Assembly (NCBI RefSeq): GCF_019097595.1
Contig: NC_080726.1
Coordinates: 10,824,205-10,888,204, forward strand
Direction: 5' to 3'
Source of the DNA: Hemibagrus wyckioides
Lineage: Eukaryota; Chordata; Actinopteri; Siluriformes; Bagridae
Length of the DNA: 64,000 bases
In this document: piece by piece, positions 1 to 12,800 of the stretch
Numbering within the stretch: the first letter of the stretch is position 1
How the letters are laid out: each line of letters starts with the position of its first letter
Program-made: the position numbers and the translations under genes
Notes under the pieces: generated by a model
Seen by the model: the letters and a program-made list of their open reading frames with translations, nothing else
Database searches by the model: none
Told to the model about the DNA's origin: nothing

Positions 1-112
1 ATCCTTACCCTTGCCCATTTTTCCTGCTTCTAACACATCAACTTTGAGGACAAAATGTTCACTTGCTGCCTAATATATCCCACCCACTAACAGGTGTGAT
101 GATTAGGTCTCC
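1..112 (-). mobile_element. Tc1-like relic B1 (cut by window edge)
   Basis: The sequence from the first base to about 112 is nearly identical to 50812-50915, the N-terminal side of a Tc1-like relic with its non-coding flank (ACATCAAC, ACAAAATGTTCACTTGCTGC, CCCACTAACAGGTG). Only the end of the element is present. Confidence 0.6.
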
Positions 113-289
113 ACGTACTTTGGGTATTGCAATTGTTATTACACTTTGTGGATCAGTTTATGAGATATACTGCCAAGGTCTAGAAAAAAATAAAGACTGC
201 CTGACTCCTACAGTGGCCAGGTTGGGGCGCTGTTATCACATTTTACTCAAACCCTGGCAGACGAGCCACTAAAAAGCAGCATCAAGCCG

Positions 290-351
290 TTCCGCATCAT
301 CCTTCCATTTTTGTGCCATCGCTTCTTGCTCCTTGTCACCCCCCCCCTCCT

Positions 352-385
<34 letters not shown>

Positions 386-481
386 TGAGGATGCTGTGTG
401 TGAATGCTCTCTCCATCTCTCCATACCGACATGTGGACTGATCGTGCAACATTTTGTCACTGACGCTGAACGTCCTGCAAG
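290..481 (+). other. mtus2: Probable non-coding first exon of mtus2
   Basis: A strong donor (CAAG/GTAAGA) ends at 481 after a CT-rich stretch with no long ORF. The first coding exon starts at an acceptor (7912/7913) with 180 bases of 5' UTR, so at least one upstream exon is needed. This is the best donor seen in the first kilobase, but the exon start and its use are inferred; another exon inside or left of the window is equally possible. Confidence 0.35.
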
Positions 482-787
482 GTAAGAACATTTTGTTCAC
501 CTCATGATGCTGTGCAGTCTGTGTAGAGTGTAAAGCTACCTGTCACCTGCTGCTGCATTATTTTTGCGGTTTTACTGCAACCCAAGGAAACCATAAACAC
601 ACTGGTGCTGCTGCATTACCCCTCAACCCCCGCCCCCCTTATATGGATGTGTTTCTGTGCAGAAACCTGCACAAGCCTTGAAACGTGTAGGGTCAGTAGG
701 CACGGATTCAGCGCGCGCGAGTTAAATGCACCATTGCATGCAGGAATATAGCTGTGATCTCTAATGAAGTGTGACAGTTATCACTTA

Positions 788-788
<1 letters not shown>

Positions 789-842
<54 letters not shown>

Positions 843-861
843 TGAATGCGCGCGCGCGCGC
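789..861. repeat. Compound TG / GA / CG microsatellite
   Basis: (TG)n passes directly into (GA)n and, after a few bases, into a short (GC)n run. Alternating TG and CG stretches can adopt Z-DNA. Confidence 0.9.
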
Positions 862-2344
862 TCTGGTGCACTTCTAATGTTAGGAGATATTAAAATTTAC
901 AAGGATGTTTACGTGCACAATTCATTATTTTTATTATTTATTAAAGCCCAAATTATTACATTTGTGAATCCTGTTTCTATTGTATTAATTGATCTGAATA
1001 ATGACTGCTTTTAGTGTGCAATGAAATGTAGTACCCATTAACTGGAGCCATCCTAATGAATATCTAACGCATCATTAATACATCCCACTTTTATATATCT
1101 AACATGCAGCATCTAGAGCAGAGTGTACAGTCTCAGCATTTTCCTGTCTATATGCACAAACCATGGCACCACATGCTACATAATGAAATGTCTAATATTT
1201 TCTATGATCATATTTAAAGAGCACTACCTTGGTGTTGCTGTTTGTGTCATAACCTTGGTGATGCTGCATATCAAAAGCATCAAAGTGGAAGTCACACTGC
1301 TGCCAGAAATGTACAGTATTTTATGTCGTGTTTTTGTTTTTATTTCATTTTAATCTATTGAGTAAACAGCATAAATGAGCAGTGGTGCAGATTCAGCTTT
1401 CGGGTTTAGTTCATCTAATACAAACACTATTCAAAATGAATAATATACTATCTATGTAAGTTTGGCTGTGTGTCTGTTGATTGAACTGCAGGAGATATTA
1501 TCCCATATGATTAGAATGCCATGTGTTTGATAACATTACTTTACCAAATTTAATCTCTTGGGAATAGCTGTATAACCTCAGTGTGTACTGGCTTGCTGAT
1601 GTATTTTATGGCGTGAGTAACTGCTAGGACAGTCTGATGAGGGGTTGGCTTTAGAGAGGAATGAGGGTCCGGCTTGTTTTCTTTCTTGTCTTAATATTTC
1701 ATGAGTTCGGAAAGCTAAGTGCTGAATGCAGGAAATGCTCCACCATTGCTTCTCAAACTACAAGGTTAGAGTGGGGTGATGAGGAAATGTGGAACTGATA
1801 TATATTTACTGTATAGACACACCCACAACATACATTACACGTGTAAATGCCTGCTGTGTGACAGACACTGTATCCTAATGCCTAAGAGAAGCGCAGATGT
1901 AGCCTGCTTGTCCAGTGCAGACAAGTCCTGTGTAAGTTAGCTTGTCTCATTAGGGAACAGGTGCAACAGGCATGCTCTGAATGCATAAATGGTGACAAGG
2001 TGATTTTTTTTTTATCAGCAGCAGCATTTACACAGCAGGAATAAATCTGACAAACTGAAGTGAAAGAGGAAACAAGAAGACGTACCAGATGCAGCTATGA
2101 CTAATGGGTTGCTAGTAGTGTAAGAGGTGAGCTGTGAGCAAGACAGGGAGAAACTGAAAAGTCACTGAGACTGTTAAAGATACCTCAGCACTTGTATGGG
2201 ATGGCATTAGGTCAGTGCACTGCGCTAACAGGTGAGTCACTTTGGTTAGATTTTTGTCAAATTGTAGATGAGAAAGTTTGGGATCCAGTGGAAACATAGC
2301 AGTACACCTTGAATCAAGCCTCTTCTTGCCTTTGCATGTTGGCT

Positions 2345-2639
2345 TTAAAGGTGCAGTTTGTAATTTTATATAGACATATAAAAAGCCTAGAAGTTTAAAA
2401 TATACAGTTAAATGCAATACACTGGGTTGTTGCGTTGCAGGGTGGTCTGGCTGGTGTGTTCATTTCAGGCATTTGATAAATGTTTTTTTCCAACCCGGAT
2501 TTTTAGCTTTTCCCACAGCCCTAACAGATCTGTTCAACTCTTCTTTAAAACCCACCAAGTTGTGGCATTTAAAAAAAAAAAAATGTAATTTAGTTCATAG
2601 GCAGCAGTGGGTTCTGTAAATTACAAATTGCCCCTTTAA
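2345..2639. mobile_element. MITE-like element with short terminal inverted repeats
   Basis: TTAAAGGTGCAGTTTGTAAT at the left is matched at the right by the inverted copy ATTACAAATTGCCCCTTTAA, about 22 bases with two or three mismatches, 295 bases apart. There is no coding capacity. Size and structure fit a non-autonomous DNA transposon; the superfamily is not clear. Confidence 0.6.
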
Positions 2640-5016
2640 CACAGGATTGATCTGTTATGATGTACCCAATTATTTAACATTACAGTAGGCCCTAGCATTT
2701 CTGTTTACTTTGGAGGAAAAAAAATTTCCAAAACGCTATGATAATGGTATTTTTAGCTAAACGACATGATACATATCAGCTCCTGGTCTCCTTCTTTATT
2801 GTGAATTTTAATTATTGTATACACTGGAGTCACAGAAAACCAGTCTCAACAAGTCCCAGTGTCTTGAGATTCACTACATCTGGATTCAGTGCTGAGTTGT
2901 ACAAGACCTAGGAGTTCCAGGCTTATGTGTTGTGTACAGGAAAAAGGCAAATTTTTCTCCCTTCATTCTTTTAAAAAAAGTGCCTGTTATGAATGACTAC
3001 TGCATTTGAGACACACTTTACTTCCACTTTGGAAGGCTGGTTCTCTCTTTAATTGAGCTGTCCAAGGAATTTATTAGTCATCTGTGTTGATCCTCCTGGG
3101 TTGTTTTGATCTAAAGGTTTGACTGATCCAGTTTCTTTCTTTCCTCTTGCCTTAAATAAATATATTTTTACATCTTTACATCAAGTTGATTGGACTGTAT
3201 CCTTATTTTATTCCATTCAGCTTCTTTTAAATACTGCCTTTGGGACCTAATTGCCACTGGAAAAGGTTGAGGCATTTTGAACCAGACTTTGATTTCCTCG
3301 AAAGTAGGTCACTTTTGATGTTTTGCGCATGGAAGTAAGGCACTGACTAATAAAGCCAATTCTAAAGCAATCGTTAACCTCAAAGTGAATCAGATTTTGA
3401 TATGTTTGAAGGTTTAAGCCCTTTGTGCAGGACCTTTCCAAATATTTACTCCAGTTTACTGTGGAAACATTAGTACAGTAATTGTTACTGACAGTCGTCA
3501 GTAACTGTGGTAAGGCTGGTATTGGCCCCTTTATTAGAAATATCTGTACCACATGAACCAGTCAACTAATGTAGCTGAAATCATTCAGGTCAAGAGCTTC
3601 AGTTAACGTCACCCAGTCTTCTGCAGTTATCCAGTGTGGGTGAGATTGTGCCCCCTGTAGCCCCAGATTTGTCTCTTTATGTCTGACAGCGCAAGTGGAA
3701 ACCCTAGTGATTTTATGCTATTGCCCATTTGCCTCTAGAGCTGTCTTGCTAGGTATCCTGAGGCTTTTTATGAACCAGTCTGGCCTTTCTCCTCTGACCT
3801 TTTTCATCCACATGGGCTTTTCACTCACAGAACTGTTGGATGGTTTTCACGCCATTCTGTGTAAACTCTAGACAGTGCTGTGCCTGAAAATCTCTCAGTA
3901 CATTAACTACTGCCTGTCGTACCACTCTCAAAGTCACAGAGATTATTTTCCCTCTGTTCTGATGGTTGATGTAAACAATAACTAAAGCTTGTTACCAGTA
4001 TCTGGATTATTTTATTCAGTGTGCTTCTGTCAGGTGATTGGCTGAATGGAAAAAATTATAATTGAGCACAGTAGTATGGTATACTATCCCAAATCTGTCA
4101 AACCCTAACCTTATTTCTAATAAAATGTGCCGATAAAACAATTATTTAATTATTGTCTTATGTTTATTATACATTCTACCATGTTACTACTGTGTTTTTC
4201 CTGTAGTGGTTTCCGGAAGTTATTTTTTATTAAACATTTAACCATCCTACTGTCACTTTCAATATATTATCTCATGACAAATAGTGTCTATGACTAACAT
4301 GCTAATTGTTACATTAACCATGGTTAGCAGGTCAATCTGTATCAGCAATCAAAAAGGCAATATCGTTTTAAATAAGCGTAGAAAATTTAGTGCTGAATTG
4401 TGAATTGAACTTTTTCACTCTGTCCTGAAAGATGCCCTTGAAAATCTCTTCCTACAGATAAGCTGTAGATTGATTAATTTTCTCTCTCTACTCTCACTGA
4501 CAGAGCAACTATATGTGCATTACTGCTATTCTGGAAGTAACAGAAAGCTATCTGCATTATTTGCAATGCTAGTTTACAGAGTTTCACTAGTAAGAAATGC
4601 AGCATGTGTAAATGAAGTATGCAGGTCCTGCTAAAATCACATAAAATGTCTGCAAACTGTATATTCATATTTCGTTTTTGTAGTTGTTAATAACAGTCTT
4701 ATTGTCTTATAGTAGTGTCTTATAGTTTCTTATAGTATCTAGTCTTATCAAAAAATATAATGTCATTAAATTGCTCTAATACCAGCTAGCCAACCAACCA
4801 TAAAATCTCATTACACAGAAATAAAACACCAAAGTGTATACATTAAGCATTTATTTAGCTAGCAAGTTAGTGGAAAGATTTTCGAAAGGATGTCAACAGT
4901 GGATTTATATTTATAATGTTATCACATAATTACATTATTCCAAAGACTATTTTCCAAGAGGCATTACAAAAATACTGTATTTTTAAAATTCAGCCTGAGA
5001 ACAGACACAACTACTG

Positions 5017-5136
<120 letters not shown>

Positions 5137-7912
5137 TCCGAATCATTATGATTCGCTTCCCTACCCAAGTACGGCATTGCAGCATTGGACTCCTCTTTGG
5201 AATAATGTGATTATATGATATCATTATAAATATAGCCCCATTGTTGACATCCATTAAATTTCCTTCAGCTATCTAGCTAGCTAACTAAATGGATAATGTC
5301 GATTTTGATGTTTTGTTTTTGTGCAGTGAGATTTAAAGGGCTGGCAAGAGGATTATAGTATTAACTTTCGTCCTTACAAAACGGGTTTTAGGGCAATTTA
5401 ATGAAATTTAGGCCTGCTTTTGTCTCTAATAGATGGGTTTATATTGCAACTCTACCCTAATTTGTTTCTTCAGATTTATTTATGCATCATGGTAATGTGA
5501 CTTAAATATTGTTCATCAGTTGCTTGAATGTAGGTGTCAAAGTAACAACCGTATGAACATTTCCAAACAATTTCTGCACGTAGCTGCAGACAGTTTTGGC
5601 AGCCGATATTGTAATTATTTCTAAACTCCCTGTGAACGAGAAATGTTCTCCTTTATGTAGAATGTTTCAAATTGTTCTAGTCTACCAGAAGCTCTGTAGA
5701 AAGAGAACATTTTAATCTTTGCAAAAATAAAAGTAGGTCAGGTTCATATCTGGGGAAGATGAAGAGAGACATACTGTACACCTGATACAGCTCGCTTCAA
5801 ATTCAGTGTCTAACTACTGGTCAGACAATCCAGATAATTGTGCTCTGTTAAGCCATTTTTCCACTGATTAAACTACTATTAAGCCTACATTTATCATTTC
5901 AGCTCTATTACTTGTGCAGTAAGACAGACAGCATACATTTTGGTCTCTTATTCAAGCCACGTACTTCTTGATTTCTGCTGCTGACAAGGACAGGGATAAG
6001 AACTGTCATGTGTAACTGACAAGGCTGTTAGTCACAGTCTTTTTCTGCTTCACATTGGTTGAATATTTATTACCTTCCAATCATAACTGTTAAAATGATT
6101 ATATTAGTGTGCGGTACTGTGAATAATTCATATAACCCTGACACTATAATCACTATAATTCTTGACAGTCACTATATTCTTCACATTTAATAAAGAAGAC
6201 ATTTTTTTTTTTTTACAGTTTATTAATAGTACATGTACATGTTCTATACCTTAGAGACGTATGAATAAGTCTATGAATGATGAATGCTTCTTCTTTTCTT
6301 TTTCTTTTTTTTATTTGGCACAGTTACTCTGACCATCTGCTCGGTGTGTCTATGGTATTTGTCACAACATAACAGGTTTAAATGTTTTCACAAATCATAA
6401 AAAGGTCACCTATCAATTAAAAACTGTCATTTCCTTTTTGCAGCCAATGCTTTATAATCATGTAATCTGCAACAGGAATATAAATTGATTCAATATGGGA
6501 CTCAATGGACAGGAATACAGTTATAGCAAATGAAAGCAGCTCTGGAGTGTCATTTATTTCCATTCGTTTACTTTATTCCAAAACTATTTACCATTATTTA
6601 ACAATTTCAAGCATCTACCTAGACTTTTGCTTGTATGGTACAATACTATACATTAAAGCTGTTTAAATGGCTTTAATGCAGTCTATCCTAGGATATTATC
6701 TCAATTTACTTAAGTAATCTTAATTAATATTTTTACTTAATGCAGTTTTAAAGCTAATATACAGTATACACGTGTGTTTCGCATAGGAATAAATGTACCT
6801 TCTTAACACATTAGTGAGTCTTTACCTCAGGCAGTGATTAACCTTCTGGCATAGTTTTAGAGCCAGACGTGTTGCTGGGTAAAAACAGAGCCTATGCTTT
6901 CATTTTATCACTTACTGTATGGCTTTCGCCATTCATAAATAACCGTGCACAAAATCTATCAGGATTTGCATAACAGTACGCAGTACTGAGAACCCCATTT
7001 ACAGCAAGCACATGAAACAGGATGTAATTGTGTGGTGCAGACTATTTCTTGCAATGTACAGAAAATGCCAAGCTCATTTTCAGGGCTATATATACTGGAG
7101 TATTTTTACTAAACAAAGCTGTTTACTAAACACATTTGTAGCATCTGTTTATGCTGATAGGTATGGCCTGTGTTGTGGGTTATCTATTAAAAAACATGTA
7201 TGAAAATGTATGAATATTGTGAAATGAATATGATGAGATCCTATCTTTCCATAATCATTCAGTATGAATAGGCAACATAAGTGGCCCTGGCTTATCAAAA
7301 TTGAAGTAAATATAAAGTGTAGGTCATGTTGAGCAGTAAATGGCAAACACCTGATGTCCCAGATTATATAAAATCTCATAACACTAAGGTCATGATAACG
7401 TCTTTCTCATTTTGCACTGGACTTCCTTTCTAAAAAATTAATGGATAGGATACATTTCTTATTAGAGTTTTTAAATCCTACACAATCATAAACACAAGTT
7501 TAAGGAATGAGCATCCTTTCTGTTTTAAGTTGGTATAAGTATTGCCGAAATATCTGTAAGGGTAAAAAAGTTTGTAAAGTTTGTACCAAAATATCCTTTG
7601 CTGTGAAAGGGAAACATATAAAGTCATAACATAAGCAATGAGGCTCTGAGACATACACAATATTGTGTTGCTAATGAGCATATTAAATTTATCCATTTAG
7701 TGCATATTTTTCTACACCTTAAGGGGCAAATATCTAATTAAAGATGTTTTGTGAAAATGAATCGATAAAAATGTGAAAAGGCATTCTATTCATAATCATA
7801 TCATTTAACCAATTTAGCCACTGGCATTGTGCATTGTATTAAAATAATTTATAGTCTTTCTGTGAAACCCCTGTGTCAGAATGTGATTGTTTTTTTTCTT
7901 TTGCCTTTTTAG

Positions 7913-9832
7913 CCAGTTGAAAGCAACAGCTTCTGGTGTCTGTCAACGTGGAGCAATTACTTGTGCTTCATAAAAGATGCAAGAATATATTATTGGAGTG
8001 AGCTTAGGCATATCAAAAAAGTCTTAAAAGAGAAATGACACAAAAATCGATGTGATAGTCATGAGAACCTAGAGACAGTTTCTTAATGAAACATGAGCAT
8101 GAATGACAAGCTTGGTGGACCTGTTGGATCCAGCTTTCAGGATGATCATGGGGAAATCAGAAACAACAACAGGTGCTCTGAGCATTCATGGGACGGAGAT
8201 GCCAATGCAAATGAGATTCAGAGTAAAGATGGTAGAACTTTGGAGGACATTGGTACTCAATCCTCTTTCATATCTCACACTGAAGAACAGGACAAAATCA
8301 TCATCTGGGGCACAGACTCTCAGTATGATGATCCTGAACTGGCAGAGTTTGAGATGTTGGAATGCCAGGAACTGGAGGCTTACCTTGTCGATTCAGAGGA
8401 CAGTTATGTTAAAGATGATGGTCTGACACTAGGCACCTTTTCCAAAAATAATACACAAACTGAGGTTGGTCTTAAAAAAGACACAAAATTAGCTACAAAA
8501 GAGCAAGAAACAGCTTCCCACCAATCCATCAGCAAAGAGATGGAGACATGCCCTTCTAGGGCTGAGTTTAGTTCAGATAATGATGTATTTGTATCCTGTT
8601 ACTCCACAATGTCCAGTCTTGCCTCACAGTCCTGTCTGACAATTTCAGATAAGAGCAAAAGTTCTCCACACACTGAACGAACTCATGTAGATCTCAATCT
8701 GAACACTACTGTTTTACCTGAGGAACCTTATTTGGAAGCACGAGAAAATCAAGCAGCTCAAAACCAATATGTAAAAACATGCAAAGAATCCTTAGGCCAG
8801 TCAAAAACTGACATAAATGAATGTAAACCAACTGTTGCAGGTGCTAAAAATGAGCACAATAAAATAGAAAATGCCAATGAGAACAATGTGGATGCTGCTG
8901 AGAAGCACCCGGCTTCAATTATGGAAGAATGTAAACATAAAGATCCAAAAGTGGTTTCATTTCAGCAAAAATCTCGCCAACCATTTGGGTCAGATGACGC
9001 ACATTCTTTTTCAGTGGCCAGCAAGATTCCTCACGATACCAGTCATGAAATAAAATCTAAACAATTCCAAAAGGAGGAAACTTTAGAAACAATTCAGAGA
9101 TCCTCAACAGAAGCACCCAGTCAAAGTGTAGTAGCAGAACCCAGACTGTACCAGAAACAGGCATCTTTTGAAAGAGCACAGAGTGCTAGCCCATCTCGCC
9201 TGGAAAGGCGAATGCCAATGGGCACTTCTTCACACCCCTCTACTCCTCCATCTTCTAAAAGCACCAGCTCCCCTAAACAACAACCACTTTCTTCACCAGC
9301 CAAGACTGTAAGCACACTAACTCCAAACCAGGAACCATCTGGTTCTCCACAGAGGCTTGCTACTGGTTTGAAGCTTCCAAGTAAAAGCTATTTCAGTAGT
9401 GGCATCCCAAAACCAATTCCCCCTCAACAGCCATCTAAATCAGAATCTGATTTTACGAAGTCCTCTCCTCCTCAAAGACCTAAAAACGTCCGCCCAAAAA
9501 TAATCACTTACGTCCGGAAGAGCCCTCAGGCAAAGCCCCATTCTACAGAGAGTCCATATGAAGCTTCTACTCTGCCTTCAAGGCTTTCACCGTACTCTAG
9601 TATCCTGGCCACAAAAGAGCCAAAAGTTGCAGGATCCAGAGGTTCACCAGTCATGAGCTCCTCAAATATCCTTCATGACAAGTATCGACAGGAATCGCAG
9701 AAATCAGGATACTACCCATCAACTGGCCTGATGGTGTCTGGCATCAGACCACCAGGTCATACTGTACCTCATAAAATGGTGGGGAAGTCAGAAAGTTTCC
9801 ATGGTGAGCTCCCAGGCAACTATATGCATGAG
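7913..9832 (+). CDS. mtus2: mtus2 exon: 5' UTR plus residues 1-580
   Basis: A polypyrimidine tract and AG at 7911-7912 precede 180 bases of 5' UTR; coding starts at 8093 and ends at the donor GAG/GTGAGA. This single large exon carries the whole disordered N-terminal half, as in the long MTUS isoforms. It contains an acidic patch (residues 65-105), Ser/Thr-rich stretches, a Pro/Ser-rich basic region about 365-490 with the SxIP motif, and the conserved [11 protein letters not shown] block near the end. The computed ORF continues to 9907 only by reading into the intron. Confidence 0.93.
7977..8106 (+). promoter_or_regulatory. Cluster of upstream ORFs before the mtus2 start
   Basis: In the 5' UTR part of the exon there are ATG-stop units at 7977-8027 (17 codons), 8035-8055 (7 codons, containing an internal ATG-TGA at 8050-8055), 8061-8072 (4 codons) and 8086-8106. 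The last is out of frame and overlaps the main ATG at 8093. Such an arrangement usually lowers translation of the main ORF. Confidence 0.6.
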
Positions 9833-12800
9833 GTGAGAATTCATGTGAAAGATTTGCAATTTTTATTACAGTTCTGGTTTTGGAATTGTATTGTAATTTC
9901 TGTGTAGATATTTGCCATATGCTGACATTTTAAATGGTCCTGCTTGATTTTTGTCTAGGTGGGCAGAGGAGCACACCTTAGTGCGTATGAAGTAGCTGGT
10001 GCCTATCGATCACCAAGGGCTCTACGGCCTCAGCTCGGCCTTGGAGCAGTCACAAGACAACCTACAACCAAAGCCAGGATGCTGATGACAGGTCAGAGGT
10101 CAACTTCTCCTCTCAGCCACTCAGCTTCAATGGTGCAGCCTACACACTGCTACCAAGATCCCACAGGTTAGTTAGCACATGATAATGGATGATTAAATAA
10201 CATAACACTGCTCCTTAACATCCAATAGTGAGAGAAAATGCACAAATTTGTGCTCTCTAAAGATGTGCAGTGACTATTGAACAAACAACGGTGCCTCATT
10301 GCCTTAGATTTTGGTTGGGTACAAAGACATAGCCTCAACAAATTTAAGACAAGACTCTATCATACTTATGCTATAGGGTTTTTTTCAGAGTAGCCCACTA
10401 TTAAGCAGTTAAAGTTTTTTGGATATTCTTCTTTTTGACATCCAGCATACAGTGTAGCAGCTCATTTTATCTTCAGAGAGCACAATATACCTCTGTTGAA
10501 ATGGTAGAACCACTAATCTTAATCCAGGGTTGCCAGGTTTCTGTATGGCCATTGAGTATTTAAAACTACCCAAGTTTGGTATGAATAAAAAAAAAAATCC
10601 TAACAGCCCTGACATGTACTTTTCTGACTGCTTCTCCTCCTCAATGAGCATGCATAAGACAACATGATTCATGCCCCATTGGGCCTCTTTTAGCAGTTAA
10701 CTTTTTGACCATCGTAATAACTTTATGGAATTTAATGGAGCACACTGACTCATGATCGTGCAACTTCAAGAAAAGCAAGAAAATTAATAGAATATTGGCA
10801 TATATTTTCCAAATAGCAACAGTTTAAATGGTTGGTTAGTCAAAAGAGGTCATTAGTATTAAATTAAATCAAAATACCAAAACAAACCACAACATTTGTT
10901 GAATGATGGTAAGGCTCTTCCATGTCTGCCCTATTTGTAGTCTCATTTATGGATAAACGAATGAATATTCTGTTGTTACTAATTCCCTAAAACTTTTAAT
11001 AAAGATGGTAATTATAATCTATTTTAGAATGTATTAATTTACCATTGTGCAGCATTAACTCTGCAAAAAGCATGTACCTGGTGTTAGATGTGTGGAACAC
11101 ATCTAACCTGGTGTTAGATGTGTGGATTTTCATTCCACGAAAATATCCAGCCCAATTAAAGAGCACCTCCGTGTCAGATTCAGTGTGGTAAATAGCAAAT
11201 TACGATATTTCTATTGTCACAAATTATAATTAATGCATTTTTTTTGCTGTGAATAAATCCTATACCAAACACTGCATCTCTACTCCTGTGTGTAATAAAC
11301 TATGCAGCAGTGCAATCATAAAATGCACAGGCTAACACTCTCTTCCCCGAATGGTTCATGGTTTAATTATCCAGCCTAAGGCTAAAGTGTTTCCATACCA
11401 GCCATGAGGCTTTGTACTGTAATCATTTTGAGAATTGCATATGCATGGGACCTCTTACACCATTTCCCTCTTTGAAGTTAGAAACCCATGACAGCAGTCA
11501 AATTCAAGAGCTGCTCATTTTACACCTTCTGAATATGTTTACTGAGCTTTGATTCCTTCATATTCTGCGCAGTTTTTATAGCCAAAGCTCAAGATTCTGT
11601 ATAGTTCTATTTAAATAGAGCATTTTAAAATTTTTAGCTCCATATACAATAAACATCAGCTATAAAACCATATTCCATAGAGCCAGGGAATCTCAGTTTA
11701 AATCCTAGGGCTGACGGAAAACCACAGCTGAGCCCTTGAACAAGGCCCTGTACACTTAACTGCTCATTATTAGACTTGGATTGGATTTTGCTTCGGTTTT
11801 CCTGTTTTGGATAAAAGCAGAAAAATATAATTACATTTAAATATCTTACTCCATCTTGAAGGCCATTAAAATAAATTCAGCATGAGAAGGAATAGTGCTG
11901 TCTGTGATGTCTGTTAGGAGTAAAACAATTCATGATCAAAAAGGAATATTAAATGTTTTACTGCTGTGAATAAACTCTTACTTGTGCTAGAGGCCTATGC
12001 TGACAGAACAGTCCAGTTTATAAGCTATAGGGCAATCATTTATTTATTATTACTTATTTACCTTTGTGTAATTTCAGAAGCTTTAGCTTCTCTTATAATG
12101 TGATATTTAGCTGTTATTTTTATTGTTTGACTGGAAAATGTGATTTATTCTATACGTTATTTTGTATATTTCATTTACGCTGAATGAATGCATATAATTC
12201 TGCATGCCATAAATCTTTAATACACTTCATTTACTTTGAATGAAATCCAAAATAAATTCTTTTCTAATATTCTATCAGGGGAGTTGAAGAAGCCGATATT
12301 AGAGGTCGCTCCCAAGTCCCTCCTCCCCAAATCGGGTCAGTCTGGCCTGCGCCCGCCGGGCTTCTCCCACTTACCCACTGCTCGCCTGGCTGCTTTCGGC
12401 TTCGTCCGCAGTGCCAGTGTGTCCTCCGTGTCCAGTAACCAATCCAACGACAGTACTCATAGCAGCCCATGTCGCCCTGCTCACTGTAAGTGCTCTTTAT
12501 TTACTTTAAATTTCTCACTTGGTGAGAAATCTGGGTGAATTCTGTGCTATCATTATTATTTTCAGGATTGAAGTGCCAGACTGCTGTCTGTGACAATACT
12601 GGGATTGGAGTAGAAACTGGAGCCGAGTCATTCTCATTAGTCTCTTGCACAGAGTCATGCTTCTTAACCTCAGGAAATGGAAATAAGGTTTAGAATAAAT
12701 GATTTAGAAATAGAAGAGTGTCTGTTGTTCCATGATAGCAGTACTATAAGACACCTGGGACTTAATTTACTGCTTTTGTTTCTAAAATTCTCTAAAGACA

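Larger units (their letters stand above)
10167..12278 (+). other. mtus2 intron between residues 649 and 650
   Basis: AT-rich intron with no exon-like ORF. It contains a perfect 11-bp hairpin near 11083 and a degraded SINE-like copy near 11684. Confidence 0.6.

Noticed and set aside
2112..2417. 101-codon ORF on the minus strand
   Set aside because: Partly overlaps the MITE-like element; no similarity recognised.
8103..8426. 107-codon ORF in the large mtus2 exon
   Set aside because: Out-of-frame shadow of the mtus2 coding sequence.
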